Source: Pseudomonas aegrilactucae | GTDB taxonomy: Bacteria; Pseudomonadota; Gammaproteobacteria; Pseudomonadales; Pseudomonadaceae | Reading direction: 5' to 3' | DNA length: 36,649 nt | Assembly (NCBI RefSeq): GCF_019168305.1 | Contig: NZ_JAHTBI010000114.1 | Location: forward strand, 1 to 36,649 | Part shown: positions 25,183-33,728 of the stretch, one piece after another | Layout of the letters: every line of letters begins with the position of its first letter | Numbering within the stretch: position 1 is the first letter of the stretch | Translations under genes and position numbers: made by a program | Notes under the pieces: generated by a model | Seen by the model: only the letters and a program-made list of their open reading frames with translations | Database searches by the model: none | What the model was told of the DNA's origin: nothing

Positions 25183-28100
25183 CAGATCCTCTTCAATGCT
25201 GCGTCACCGGGCGCATGGGCGCCGGGTGGGTAAGGGTGCGATTCGCTCGGTGAACGAATCCTGAACCAGATGGAATACATGGCTGGCAGGAAGACCAGCG
25301 TCATGAGGGTGCCGCCCAGCGTGCCGCCGATCAGGGTGTAGGCCAGGGTGCCCCAGAACACCGAGTGCGTCAGCGGGATGAACGCCAGGATCGCCGCCAG
25401 CGCCGTGAGCAGCACGGGGCGTGCCCGCTGCACAGTGGCTTCTACCACCGCGTGGTAAGGCGCAAGCCCTTCTTTTTCGTTGTGGTCGATTTGCCCGATC
25501 AGGATCAAGGTGTTGCGCATCAGGATGCCGGACAGCGCAATCAGCCCCACCAGGGCATTGATGCCAAAGGGCTGGTTGAACAGCAGCAAGGTTGGCGCCA
25601 CCCCGATCAGCCCCAGTGGCGCCGTGAGGAACACCATCACCATCGCAGACATCGACCTGACCTGAAGGATGATGATCAACAAGGTGATTGCAATCATGAT
25701 CGGAAACAGCGGCAACAACGCCAACGTCGCTTTTGCAGACTCTTCTATCGCCCCGGCTTGCTCGATGCGGTACCCGGCCGGCAGGCTGTCGATGATGGGC
25801 TGCAATTCGGACAGGATCTGCGCTGACACATCGGGTGGTTGCAGCGCTTGCGCAATGTCGCCGCGCACGGTGATCGTGGGCGTGCGGTCGCGGCGCCGAA
25901 GCACGGGATCTTCCATGCGCACGCCGACCTCGCCGACCTGTGAGAGCGGAATACGCTGCCCCGCGGCCCCTACCAGGGTGAAACCTTCGATTTTCGCAGG
26001 GTCGAGTCGAATATCCCCTGCTGCGCGGCCCATCACCTGCACCGAGCGGATGTCTTCCCGAACCGAGGTGATCGGCACGCCTGAAAGCAAGAACTGCAAT
26101 TGCTGCGCAACGGCGCTGGACGTGAGGCCGACCGCGTGCAGGCGGTCCTGATTCAGTGAGAAGTGCAGCGTCGGTACCCGCGAGCCCCAGTCGGTGTTGA
26201 CCGTGCGCATCATCGGGCTGGCCTGCATCACGGCTTGGACCTGGCCTGCGATCTTGCGCAAGGTGTCAGGGTCTGGCCCCATCACGCGGTATGCCACAGG
26301 AAAGGGAGAATAGGGGCCGAATACAAGCTGTGTGACCCGAACACGCGCTTGCGGTGCGAGCCCTTGCGCCACCGCTTCACGCAGGCTCAGCATGAGCGCC
26401 TCGCGCGCTTGCTGGTTATCTGTCAGCACCACGATTTTTGCAAAGGACGGGTCTGGCAGCTCGGGGGCCATTGCCAGGTAAAAGCGCGGTGAGCCTTGCC
26501 CTATGTAAGCGGTCACGATCCTGGCGGCATCCTGGTGTTGCAGCCAGGCTTCAACCTTCGCGGTGGTGGCACTGGTCTGCTCAATGGAGGTGCCATAGGG
26601 CAGTTGCACTTCGATCAGTACTTCCGGGCGATCGGAGGTTGGGAAGAACTGTTTCTTGACCAGCCCCATCCCCACAATGGCCATGCCGAATGCGACGATC
26701 ACCGCGCCGGCCACAAGCCATTTGTGCGCGATGACCCGGGCCAGCAGGCGCCGGAAACGGTTGTAATGCCGGGTGTCATAGATCGCGGCATGCCCGCCTG
26801 CGACCGGCGTGATCTCGGGCAACATCTTCACGCCCAGATACGGCGTAAAGACCACCGCCACCAGCCAGGAGGCGATCAGCGCGATACCTACGATCCAGAA
26901 CATGTTGCTGGTGTACTCGCCGGCCGTCGACTGCGCAAAACCATTGGGCATGAAGCCCACCGCCGTGACCAGCGTACCGGCAAGCATGGGCGCTGCCGTG
27001 TGGCTCCAGGCGTAGGCAGAGGCCTTGAGGCGGTCATAGCCCTCTTCCATTTTCACGACCATCATTTCGATAGCGATGATGGCGTCATCCACCAGCAGGC
27101 CCAGCGCCAGGATCAGCGAACCCAGCGTAATGCGGTCAAAGTTCTTGCCAGAGGCCTCCATCACCACGAACACGATGGCCAGCGTGAGCGGCACCGCCGC
27201 CGCGACAACCACACCCACCCGCCAGCCCATGCTGAGAAAGCAGACCAGCATCACCACCAGCAGTGCGACGAAGAACTTGATCATGAACTCGTCAACCGCC
27301 GAGCTGATGTTCACAGACTGGTCGGTGACCTTCGAAAGCGTCATGCCCAGTGGCATGCCTTGATTGATCTGGAGGGTTTCGGCGTCCAGCGCCTTCCCGA
27401 GGTCGAGGCCGTTCCAGCCCTCGCGCATCACAATGCCCAGCAACAAGGCAGGCTCGCCCTGGTTGCGCACCAGGAACGTCGCAGGGTCTTCGTAGCCACG
27501 CTCGACCGTGGCGATATCCGACAGCTTCAGTGTTCTGGCCTGCACGACAATCGGCGTATCGCGAACTTTCTCCAGCGTGTCGAAGGCACCCTCGAGGCGC
27601 ACAAATACCTGCGGCCCGCTGGTTTCGATCGAACCGGCAGGCGTCAGCACGTTCTGGTTGTTGAGTGCCGCGAAGATGTCCTGGGGCGCGATACCCAGTG
27701 TGGCCAGCCGGTCGTGGGAGAACGACACGAATATCCGCTCGGCCTGTTCGCCGATGATGTTGATCTTCTTCACACCCGGTACATGCAGCAGGCGCTGGCG
27801 CAGTGATTCGGCATCGCGTACCAATGCACGCTGCGGTTCCCCCTTGGCCTTCAATGCAAACAGCGCAAAGGTAACGTCCGAGAACTCATCGTTGACCATC
27901 GGCCCGATGACACCGGCTGGTAGCGATTTGGCGGCATCACTCAGCTTCTTGCGTGCCTGGTAGAACTCTTCCTGGACTTGCGACGGTGGAGTCTTGTCCA
28001 GCAGCGACACCATGGTGAAGGCCATGCCTGCACGGGTGTACGTCTCGCTTCGGTCATACCATTTCAATTCCTGCATGCGCTTTTCCAGCGGCTCGGCGAC

Positions 28101-28301
28101 CTGGTCCTGCATCTCCTGCGCGGTAGCACCCGGCCACACCGAAATAACGGTCATCTGCTTGACGGTGAAGGGAGGGTCTTCTGCCCGGCCCAGCTTGAAA
28201 AATGAAAGCGTGCCTGCCACGCCGATCAACACGATGAGGAACAGCGTGATGGCGCGTTCGCGAACAGCCAGTGCAGAAAGGTTGAAACGGCCCGTGCTCA
28301 T
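25182..28301 (-). CDS. RND efflux permease (HAE1/TriC-like)
   Basis: 1039 residues, standard RND length. It has one N-terminal helix, two large periplasmic loops and two blocks of helices. The helix-4 proton-relay acids are seen in LILALGLLVDDAIIAIEMMV (near residue 405). Further RND features are VWPGATAQEMQDQVAEPLEK and PLGLIGVAPTLLLFNQPFGI. It is the inner-membrane proton-driven pump of a tripartite exporter. Its ATG overlaps the fusion-protein stop by 4 bp (ATGA), and its own stop overlaps the ketoacyl synthase start. Resemblance to triclosan-type TriC pumps is my impression, not an alignment. Substrate unknown. Confidence 0.94.
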   Translation of the reverse strand: MSTGRFNLSALAVRERAITLFLIVLIGVAGTLSFFKLGRAEDPPFTVKQMTVISVWPGATAQEMQDQVAEPLEKRMQELKWYDRSETYTRAGMAFTMVSLLDKTPPSQVQEEFYQARKKLSDAAKSLPAGVIGPMVNDEFSDVTFALFALKAKGEPQRALVRDAESLRQRLLHVPGVKKINIIGEQAERIFVSFSHDRLATLGIAPQDIFAALNNQNVLTPAGSIETSGPQVFVRLEGAFDTLEKVRDTPIVVQARTLKLSDIATVERGYEDPATFLVRNQGEPALLLGIVMREGWNGLDLGKALDAETLQINQGMPLGMTLSKVTDQSVNISSAVDEFMIKFFVALLVVMLVCFLSMGWRVGVVVAAAVPLTLAIVFVVMEASGKNFDRITLGSLILALGLLVDDAIIAIEMMVVKMEEGYDRLKASAYAWSHTAAPMLAGTLVTAVGFMPNGFAQSTAGEYTSNMFWIVGIALIASWLVAVVFTPYLGVKMLPEITPVAGGHAAIYDTRHYNRFRRLLARVIAHKWLVAGAVIVAFGMAIVGMGLVKKQFFPTSDRPEVLIEVQLPYGTSIEQTSATTAKVEAWLQHQDAARIVTAYIGQGSPRFYLAMAPELPDPSFAKIVVLTDNQQAREALMLSLREAVAQGLAPQARVRVTQLVFGPYSPFPVAYRVMGPDPDTLRKIAGQVQAVMQASPMMRTVNTDWGSRVPTLHFSLNQDRLHAVGLTSSAVAQQLQFLLSGVPITSVREDIRSVQVMGRAAGDIRLDPAKIEGFTLVGAAGQRIPLSQVGEVGVRMEDPVLRRRDRTPTITVRGDIAQALQPPDVSAQILSELQPIIDSLPAGYRIEQAGAIEESAKATLALLPLFPIMIAITLLIIILQVRSMSAMVMVFLTAPLGLIGVAPTLLLFNQPFGINALVGLIALSGILMRNTLILIGQIDHNEKEGLAPYHAVVEATVQRARPVLLTALAAILAFIPLTHSVFWGTLAYTLIGGTLGGTLMTLVFLPAMYSIWFRIRSPSESHPYPPGAHAPGDAALKRI

Positions 28302-29404
28302 GGTTGTACCCCGGTAACACGGCTGCCCTGCTGCGGCACCAGTACCTCTTCACCGTCGTGAAGGAGATGCGCCCCCAGTGCCACGATTTGCTCACCGGGC
28401 TTGAGGCCGCCATTGACCCTGGCGTAGTCGTCACCCAGGCCGAGCAGTTGAACCGCGCGCCAGGACACTTTGGCGGGTTCGCCAGTGATGACCCAGACGC
28501 CAGGCCCCTGGCCCTGGTCATGCAGGGCGGTGAGGGGAACGGCGAGCGCATGCGGTGTGGGCGTGCCCTGCGTGATACTCAGCGTGACCGTGGCACCGAG
28601 AGGGGCGTTGGCGCCTGCGTTGTCGAGCACATACCTGGCCTCGAACGTGCGCGTCAGCGGGTCGGCAGCGTCTGAGAGCAGTCGCAGCCTTGCGGACATC
28701 ACGCGGGTATCGCCCGCGTACAACCGGGCCTGAGCCTGGGTGCCCAGGGCCGGCCGCACTGTTTCGGGTAAGTGGACGATGGCCTCACGCTGCCCGGCCT
28801 TTGCCAGCCGGACGACCGGCTGCCCTGCGCTGACCACTTGCCCGGGTTCGGCCAGGGTCTCGACCACCACCCCGTCGGCGTCGGCCAGCAACACGGCGTA
28901 TCCCGTGGCATTGCGTGCAACCGTGGCCTGGGCCTGCGCAGCATTGAGCTCAGCCCTTGCGGTGTCAGCCAGAGACTTGATCCGGTCGTAGGCCGACACC
29001 GACAGGGCGCCTGCGGCCACCAGGTCGCGATTGCGCAGTTCTTCGTCTGCGGTTTGCCGGGCACGTGCCGTTGCTGCCGCAACGGCTTGCTGTTGGGCTT
29101 GGGCCTGGAGGCCGAGGTCCACAGGGTCCAGGCGCATCAACGGCTGACCACGCTTCACGGTTTGGCCGGTATCGACCAGGCGTTCCAGCACCTTGCCGGG
29201 CACGCGAAACCCCAGATCACTCTGCACGCGAGCGACCACAACACCGGTAAACGATCGGGAGGTGTCAGCTGCGCTCGCCACCGCGGCCGCCCTCACCAAG
29301 GGCGGTTGAGTACGCGGATCACGCACGCTCGACGACTCGCCGCACGCAGTCAGAACGATGGGCAGCAGGCAAACAGCGAGGGTAGTGGGTCTGGGCCAGC
29401 GCAT
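28298..29404 (-). CDS. RND periplasmic adaptor (membrane-fusion) lipoprotein
   Basis: 368 residues. A lipoprotein signal ends LTAC (Cys21), so it is anchored by a lipid. The adaptor core is visible: RSFTGVVVARVQSDLGFRVPG, then GQTVKRGQPLMRLDPVDL (lipoyl-like half), a helical hairpin at about 105-170, and GVVVETLAEPGQVVSAGQPV. It links the RND permease to the outer-membrane factor encoded at 30185. It is the first gene of the minus-strand efflux operon. A promoter and an inverted-repeat operator lie about 40-72 bp upstream. Confidence 0.93.
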   Translation of the reverse strand: MRWPRPTTLAVCLLPIVLTACGESSSVRDPRTQPPLVRAAAVASAADTSRSFTGVVVARVQSDLGFRVPGKVLERLVDTGQTVKRGQPLMRLDPVDLGLQAQAQQQAVAAATARARQTADEELRNRDLVAAGALSVSAYDRIKSLADTARAELNAAQAQATVARNATGYAVLLADADGVVVETLAEPGQVVSAGQPVVRLAKAGQREAIVHLPETVRPALGTQAQARLYAGDTRVMSARLRLLSDAADPLTRTFEARYVLDNAGANAPLGATVTLSITQGTPTPHALAVPLTALHDQGQGPGVWVITGEPAKVSWRAVQLLGLGDDYARVNGGLKPGEQIVALGAHLLHDGEEVLVPQQGSRVTGVQP

Positions 29405-29440
29405 GGGATCCCTTACTTGAATGAAGTGAGTAGGGATCCG

Positions 29441-29469
29441 ATTCTCCGCATGGTGACCAGTTTAGTCAA
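29441..29469 (-). promoter_or_regulatory. Predicted promoter of the adaptor-RND-ketoacyl synthase operon
   Basis: On the minus strand TTGACT (29464-29469) and GAGAAT (29441-29446) are 17 bp apart, matching sigma70 boxes at 5 and 4 of 6 positions. The TetR-type operator covers the -35 box and part of the spacer, as expected for repression. Confidence 0.55.
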
Positions 29470-29476
29470 TAGTCAC
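29453..29476. promoter_or_regulatory. TetR-type operator, copy 1 (adaptor side)
   Basis: GTGACCA, 10 bp, TAGTCAC: an inverted repeat with one mismatch. It has the same arms and spacing as the repeat in front of the outer-membrane factor gene. It lies 48 bp upstream of the adaptor start. Confidence 0.65.
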
Positions 29477-29481
29477 AGTCA

Positions 29482-30096
29482 TCAGGGAGCGAGGCTGCGC
29501 AGTATCAGGGCAGAGAGATGCACGGGTGCGGTCGACACAATGTCCAGGTTGTACTGCAGTTGCACAGAACTGATGTAAGGGCGCATGACCAGATGGATCG
29601 CTTGAACAGCTTCATCCAGCGGCGTCTTGCGTTCGAACTCGCCCGATTGCCGCCCCTCAACCACGATCTGCTGGATCAACCCGCGCAGGCGCTCGTCATG
29701 CGCGACCGCAGAGGGCCACTGGTCCCGGCCTGCCACCGCCGCGATGTCATAGAGCTTGCGGTCGTGGAAAAACAGGTCGCTGCCTGCATCCACCAGTGAT
29801 CGGAACAGGCGCCGCAGCTTCTCCGAGGCTGTGGGCGCCTCCTTGATCGCGGCCTCCACGATGGCCATGATCATTGCCAGCCGGTTGGTACAGATCACCT
29901 CGCCGATGGCCTGTTTCGAGTCGAAGAACTTGTAGATGTAGGCCTTGGAAAAACCGATGGCCTTGGCCAGGTCAGACACCGTGGTTTTCTCATAGCCGTA
30001 ATGGCCGAAATGCTGAGTGGCCGCTTCCACGACCTGATCACGAACGCTGTGGTCGGAGGGGCCGCGAGGGGGTGTCGTCTTCATTTGATTGGTCAT
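29482..30096 (-). CDS. TetR-family repressor of the efflux locus
   Basis: 204 residues. The N-terminal helix-turn-helix (about 20-65) reads VVEAATQHFGHYGYEKTTVSDL followed by AKAIGFSKAYIYKFFDSKQA, a strong TetR signature. The rest is the variable ligand-binding domain. It lies between the adaptor operon (same strand, 77 bp after its own stop) and the divergent outer-membrane factor gene. Both gaps carry the same inverted repeat, so one regulator probably controls both promoters and perhaps its own. The inducer is not known. Confidence 0.94.
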   Translation of the reverse strand: MTNQMKTTPPRGPSDHSVRDQVVEAATQHFGHYGYEKTTVSDLAKAIGFSKAYIYKFFDSKQAIGEVICTNRLAMIMAIVEAAIKEAPTASEKLRRLFRSLVDAGSDLFFHDRKLYDIAAVAGRDQWPSAVAHDERLRGLIQQIVVEGRQSGEFERKTPLDEAVQAIHLVMRPYISSVQLQYNLDIVSTAPVHLSALILRSLAP

Positions 30097-30124
30097 ATTT
30101 CCAGCTTAGCGTTGCGAGCCATGA

Positions 30125-30152
30125 TTGACAACATGTGACCAATTCGTAATAT
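30125..30152 (+). promoter_or_regulatory. Predicted promoter of the outer-membrane factor gene
   Basis: A consensus TTGACA (30125-30130), a 16-bp spacer and TAATAT (30147-30152) lie upstream of the ATG at 30185. The TetR-type operator covers the spacer and the -10 box. Confidence 0.55.
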
Positions 30153-30158
30153 GGTCAC
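30135..30158. promoter_or_regulatory. TetR-type operator, copy 2 (outer-membrane factor side)
   Basis: GTGACCA, 10 bp, TGGTCAC: a perfect 7-bp inverted repeat in the tetR/outer-membrane factor divergent region. It shares arm sequence and spacing with 29453-29476. Confidence 0.7.
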
Positions 30159-30184
30159 GAAATCGATCACCTCAAGGAATTTCA

Positions 30185-31651
30185 ATGCGCCGGCTCTCTA
30201 CGTACGCACTGGTGTTGAGTACCAGCCTGTTGGCGAGCTGCGCCGTAGGTCCGGATTACCAACGCCCGGACGCCCCGACAAGGGACCGTTACCTGACGCC
30301 ATTGGCCATCGAGCCGAGTGCTGCCGCACCGCGGGACAGTAATGCCGCCTGGTGGGAAGGTTTCAATGATCCCTTACTCAGCGACGTAGTCTCAAGGGCA
30401 CTCGCGAACAATCTCGACCTGGCGCAAGCCCGCGCGCAGGTAATCCAGGCGCGTGCCGGGCTCAGTGCGGCGACGGCAGCACTGCTGCCATCGGGCAACG
30501 TCAGCGCCCAGGCGGCCCGCGCCTACCAGTCGGTCGAAACGCCGCTTGGGCAGGTGCTGGACGCCACGCCTGGCTATGATCGCTACGGCAGCTCGTACGA
30601 AGCCAACCTGGAGGCAAGCTGGGAGTTGGACGTGTTTGCAGGGCTGCGTCGTGGCAGGCAGGCAGCCGTGGCGGAGTACCAGGCTTCAGCGGCAGGTGTT
30701 GCTGCCACACGGCTTGCTGTCGCCGCTCAGACAGCCGACACCTACATCATCATCCGTGGCTTGCAAGCCAGGTTGGACATTACCCGGCAGCAGGTAGAAA
30801 CCCAGCAGGGTCTGCTGGAGAAAGTACAGCGCCTGCATGACCGGGGGGTAGCCCCCGCGTACCAGCTCCGTCAGACCGAGGCAGAGCTGGCGCTGGCTCA
30901 GGCATCGCTACCACCCCTGCAGGCGGGCCTTGATGCGGCCATGAATGCACTGGACGTGATGCTTGGTGTGCCGCCCGGCACTAACCGGGTGTTGTTGGCC
31001 GACGCCAGTGGCATTCCGCATGCTCCCCAACTGATAGCAACGGGAACACCGGCTGACCTGCTGCGTCGGCGCCCCGACCTTATTGTGGCGGAGCGTCGTC
31101 TTGCGGCATCCAGCGCCCGTATAGGCGTGGCGGTCAGCGAGTACTACCCGAAGTTCTCGCTCAGTGCATTGCTCGGCAGTGCGACAGCGGTTTCAGGCGG
31201 CAACCTGTTCACCAGTGGCGCCAGCCAGTCGGCAGGTGTACTGGGGCTACGCTGGCGACTCTTCGATTTCGGCCGCGTGCGCGCGCACATTGAACACGCC
31301 AAAGGAGCAGAGGCCCAAGCCCTTGCTGCTTATAGCCTGTCGGTTTTGCGTGCTACCGAAGATGTTGAAAATGCCCTCTGCTCACTGATCAATCGTGCAA
31401 CTCAGACGACAACACTCAGAAGAGGTGAAACCGCTCTTGCGGCCGCTCGGGAATCTTCATTCGCAGGCTACCAACAAGGGGCGGTTAGCTTGATCGAGGT
31501 ACTGCGCGCCGATGAAAAAATGCTGCAGACATCTGACGCAAGAGCGCAGGCCGAAACGGAGTCCGCTCGCGCAGCGGTCGCCACCTTCAAAGCGCTGGGT
31601 GGCGGCTGGCAACCTCAACACTATAACGTCATGAAATCCATCGAACGCTGA
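30185..31651 (+). CDS. Outer-membrane efflux factor lipoprotein (NodT/OprM type)
   Basis: 488 residues from ATG 30185 (MRRLSTYALVLSTSLLASC), with the lipobox Cys at 19. CAVGPDYQRPDAP is the classic start of mature NodT/OprM-family channels. Two repeats of coiled-coil and strand (TolC fold) follow, for example ARAQVIQARAGLSAATAALLP and RRRPDLIVAERRLAASSARI. It forms the outer-membrane duct of the tripartite pump whose adaptor and permease are on the opposite strand. An in-frame start at 30125 would lack the signal peptide. Confidence 0.94.
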   Translation: MRRLSTYALVLSTSLLASCAVGPDYQRPDAPTRDRYLTPLAIEPSAAAPRDSNAAWWEGFNDPLLSDVVSRALANNLDLAQARAQVIQARAGLSAATAALLPSGNVSAQAARAYQSVETPLGQVLDATPGYDRYGSSYEANLEASWELDVFAGLRRGRQAAVAEYQASAAGVAATRLAVAAQTADTYIIIRGLQARLDITRQQVETQQGLLEKVQRLHDRGVAPAYQLRQTEAELALAQASLPPLQAGLDAAMNALDVMLGVPPGTNRVLLADASGIPHAPQLIATGTPADLLRRRPDLIVAERRLAASSARIGVAVSEYYPKFSLSALLGSATAVSGGNLFTSGASQSAGVLGLRWRLFDFGRVRAHIEHAKGAEAQALAAYSLSVLRATEDVENALCSLINRATQTTTLRRGETALAAARESSFAGYQQGAVSLIEVLRADEKMLQTSDARAQAETESARAAVATFKALGGGWQPQHYNVMKSIER

Positions 31652-31774
31652 GCGTGTCGGGCTTAGCCGCAACCTGCAACCGCTCTTCCACGCGCCGAAA
31701 CCCTCGACGCCCCACCCACCCATTGATTAAGCTCCCCGCTTTAACGTTTCAGTTTGTTTCAAAAAGGGATGTAC

Positions 31775-32962
31775 ATGTCTATCCAGGAAGCGCCCCCGCT
31801 CGCCTACTCCAAAGCCACCGTCGGCAAGATGGAAGCCGCCATGGCCCTGGGGAGTTTTGCTATCGGCACGGGCGAATTCGCCATCATGGGGCTGATGCCT
31901 GATATCGCCAGCAACCTGCAGTTGAGCGAGCCCCAGGTGGGCCATGCTATCAGTGCCTATGCCCTGGGCGTGATGGTCGGTGCCCCGGCGCTGGCGATTC
32001 TCGGTGCCAAGCTGCTGCGCAAGCACATGCTGCTTCTGCTGATGGCGCTCTACGCCATTGGCAATCTGGCCACGGCCTTCGCCCCTTCCTTCAGCGGCCT
32101 GGTGGCGTTCCGTTTCATCAGCGGCCTGCCCCACGGCGCCTACTTCGGCATCGCTGCGGTGGTGGCCTCAAGCATGGTAGCCACCGATCAGCGCGCAGGC
32201 GCCGTAGCAAGGGTGATGATGGGCCTTACCCTGGCCATGCTGCTGGGTAACCCCGTGGCAACCTTCCTGGGGCAGTTTTTCGGGTGGCGCGCTGCGTTTG
32301 TGCTGGTGGGGGCGATTGCCCTGTGCACCATCGGGCTGGTGTGGCGCTACGTGCCGCAGCGGCACGATGAGGTGCGCAGCGATCCTCGCAAGGAGCTGCA
32401 AGCTTTTCGCCTGCCACAGGTATGGATGGCACTGTCCATTGCCTCTATCGGTTTTGCCGGGATGTTCTGCGTGTTCAGCTATCTGGCGCCGACCATGCTG
32501 CACGTGACGAAGGTGTCGCCGCAGTGGATCCCCTTCGGGCTGGCGGCGTTCGGGGTCGGTGGCATCATCGGCAACATCGTTGGCGGCAAGCTGTTCGACC
32601 GGATGCAGTTCCGCGCAGTGGGGCTGGTACTGGTGTGGTCGATCGCCGTGCTGACGTTCTTCCCTTTCGCTGCCAGCTCGCCGTGGGGCGTGCTGCTGGG
32701 CTGTGCCCTGGTCGGCACGATGATCGCGCTGGCCGCGCCGCTGCAGATTCGCTTGATGGATATCGCGCATGAGGCACCAAGCCTGGCTGCGGCCTCGAAC
32801 CATGCGGCGTTCAACCTGGCCAATGCGCTTGGGCCGTGGTTTGGCGGCATGGCGATTACTGCCGGGATGGGGTGGACAAGCACGGGTTACATCGGCGCCG
32901 CTACTGCGTTTGCGGGGCTGGGGATCTACCTGGTGGCGCGGCGGATGAAGGGCGGGCACTGA
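31775..32962 (+). CDS. MFS transporter (AraJ/arabinose-efflux-like)
   Basis: 395 residues from ATG 31775; AGGG lies about 6 nt upstream, while the in-frame ATG at 31769 is too close to it. There are about 12 helices. Helix 1 holds GSFAIGTGEFAIMGLMPDIA, typical of the DHA1 AraJ/SotB group that exports sugars or drugs. Other family features are RFISGLPHGAYFGIAAVVA and NHAAFNLANALGPWFGG. It is on the same strand as the outer-membrane factor gene but 123 bp away with no shared operator, so it is probably independent. Substrate unknown. Confidence 0.92.
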   Translation: MSIQEAPPLAYSKATVGKMEAAMALGSFAIGTGEFAIMGLMPDIASNLQLSEPQVGHAISAYALGVMVGAPALAILGAKLLRKHMLLLLMALYAIGNLATAFAPSFSGLVAFRFISGLPHGAYFGIAAVVASSMVATDQRAGAVARVMMGLTLAMLLGNPVATFLGQFFGWRAAFVLVGAIALCTIGLVWRYVPQRHDEVRSDPRKELQAFRLPQVWMALSIASIGFAGMFCVFSYLAPTMLHVTKVSPQWIPFGLAAFGVGGIIGNIVGGKLFDRMQFRAVGLVLVWSIAVLTFFPFAASSPWGVLLGCALVGTMIALAAPLQIRLMDIAHEAPSLAAASNHAAFNLANALGPWFGGMAITAGMGWTSTGYIGAATAFAGLGIYLVARRMKGGH

Positions 32963-33029
32963 GTGCCGAAGGCACAGGGCTGCGTTTGGCAAGAGGCGCT
33001 CCCCCCCTTGGTAACCTGGGGGCCGCGCC

Positions 33030-33062
33030 AAAAAAGCAAAAAGTCCAGCACGCTGGCTGGAC
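33030..33062 (-). terminator. Intrinsic terminator of the 95-residue gene
   Basis: GTCCAGC (33043-33049) pairs with GCTGGAC (33056-33062) across a 6-nt loop. On the minus strand the stem is followed by TTTTTGCTTTTTT. It lies 21 bp past the stop of the minus-strand gene at 33084. Confidence 0.75.
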
Positions 33063-33083
33063 GTTCTATCCCGCTACTGTGGC

Positions 33084-33371
33084 CTAGGATAAGCGGGGGC
33101 CGCGCGCGACGATGGCTACTTTGAAAATTTCCCCATTGACGTAGGAAATGCTGCCATCCAACGGCCCAGAGGGATCAGCTAACCGAACGAGGTCGGCCAG
33201 AGTAGTCTGCATTTCACGAATATCATAGCTGTACTCCAGCCCTTCACTTTCGCAATGCGCGTTGTAGCGGGCACAAATGATCTCTGTGTCGAGCGCAATG
33301 CCCAGCCTCGCGCAGCCGTCCTTGGCGGCCTCTATGACGCGCAATAGTTCCGTAGTATCAATACCCATCAC
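33084..33371 (-). CDS. Small hypothetical protein, 95 residues
   Basis: I do not recognise a family. The product (MMGIDTTELLRVIEAAKDGC at the start; MGIDTTE at 33368 is an alternative start) is soluble and mixed helix/strand, with two Cys in the first half. It has no signal peptide or membrane helix. Its own strong terminator on the same strand and normal codon use support a real gene. It lies between an MFS gene and a sirtuin remnant, a patch of decayed or acquired sequence. It could be a solo immunity or accessory protein, but nothing shows this. Confidence 0.6.
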   Translation of the reverse strand: MMGIDTTELLRVIEAAKDGCARLGIALDTEIICARYNAHCESEGLEYSYDIREMQTTLADLVRLADPSGPLDGSISYVNGEIFKVAIVARGPRLS

Positions 33372-33404
33372 AGCCTCTCATCATCCTGAAAAATCGAGTC
33401 AGCA

Positions 33405-33671
33405 GCTTAGCAACACCAAGCCTGCCAATCACGTCCCCAGGCTCACGTTGGTGACCCAGAACGTGGATGACCTTCACGAGCGTGCGGGCAGCCGAAACGT
33501 GAACCACCTGCATGGCAGCCTCCACTCGCCCAGATGCATCGACTGCGGCGCCTTGCATGGGGCGCCGGCCTGGCGGCGGAGGAGGATTGCAACCTGTTCT
33601 TTGCGATCGGCACGTCGGGCATTATGTATCCAGCGGCACAAACGCCACCTCTCGGTGCTGAAACGGATTGA
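33405..33671 (+). pseudogene. Sir2-family (sirtuin) NAD-dependent deacylase remnant
   Basis: One frame reads VPRLTLVTQNVDDLHERAGS then NHLHGSLHSPRCIDCG. These are the NAD-binding QNVDDLH, the catalytic His in LHG and the first zinc CxxC of sirtuins. After about 33560 the frame changes and reads LAAEEDCNLFFAIGTSGIMY then PAAQTPP, the sirtuin GTS motif region, with a stop at 33669-33671. The N-terminal NAD pocket (GAGIS), the second CxxC and the stretch between are missing. This is a decayed gene, not a working enzyme. Confidence 0.8.
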
Positions 33672-33728
33672 TGGCTCAAGCCTATCTGCCGATAATCGCG
33701 ACCCCACCGACGTACGCAAGGATTCGCT

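Noticed and set aside
26496..27806. 436-residue plus-strand open frame antisense to the RND permease
   Set aside because: Composition of a frame shadow and no recognisable motif.
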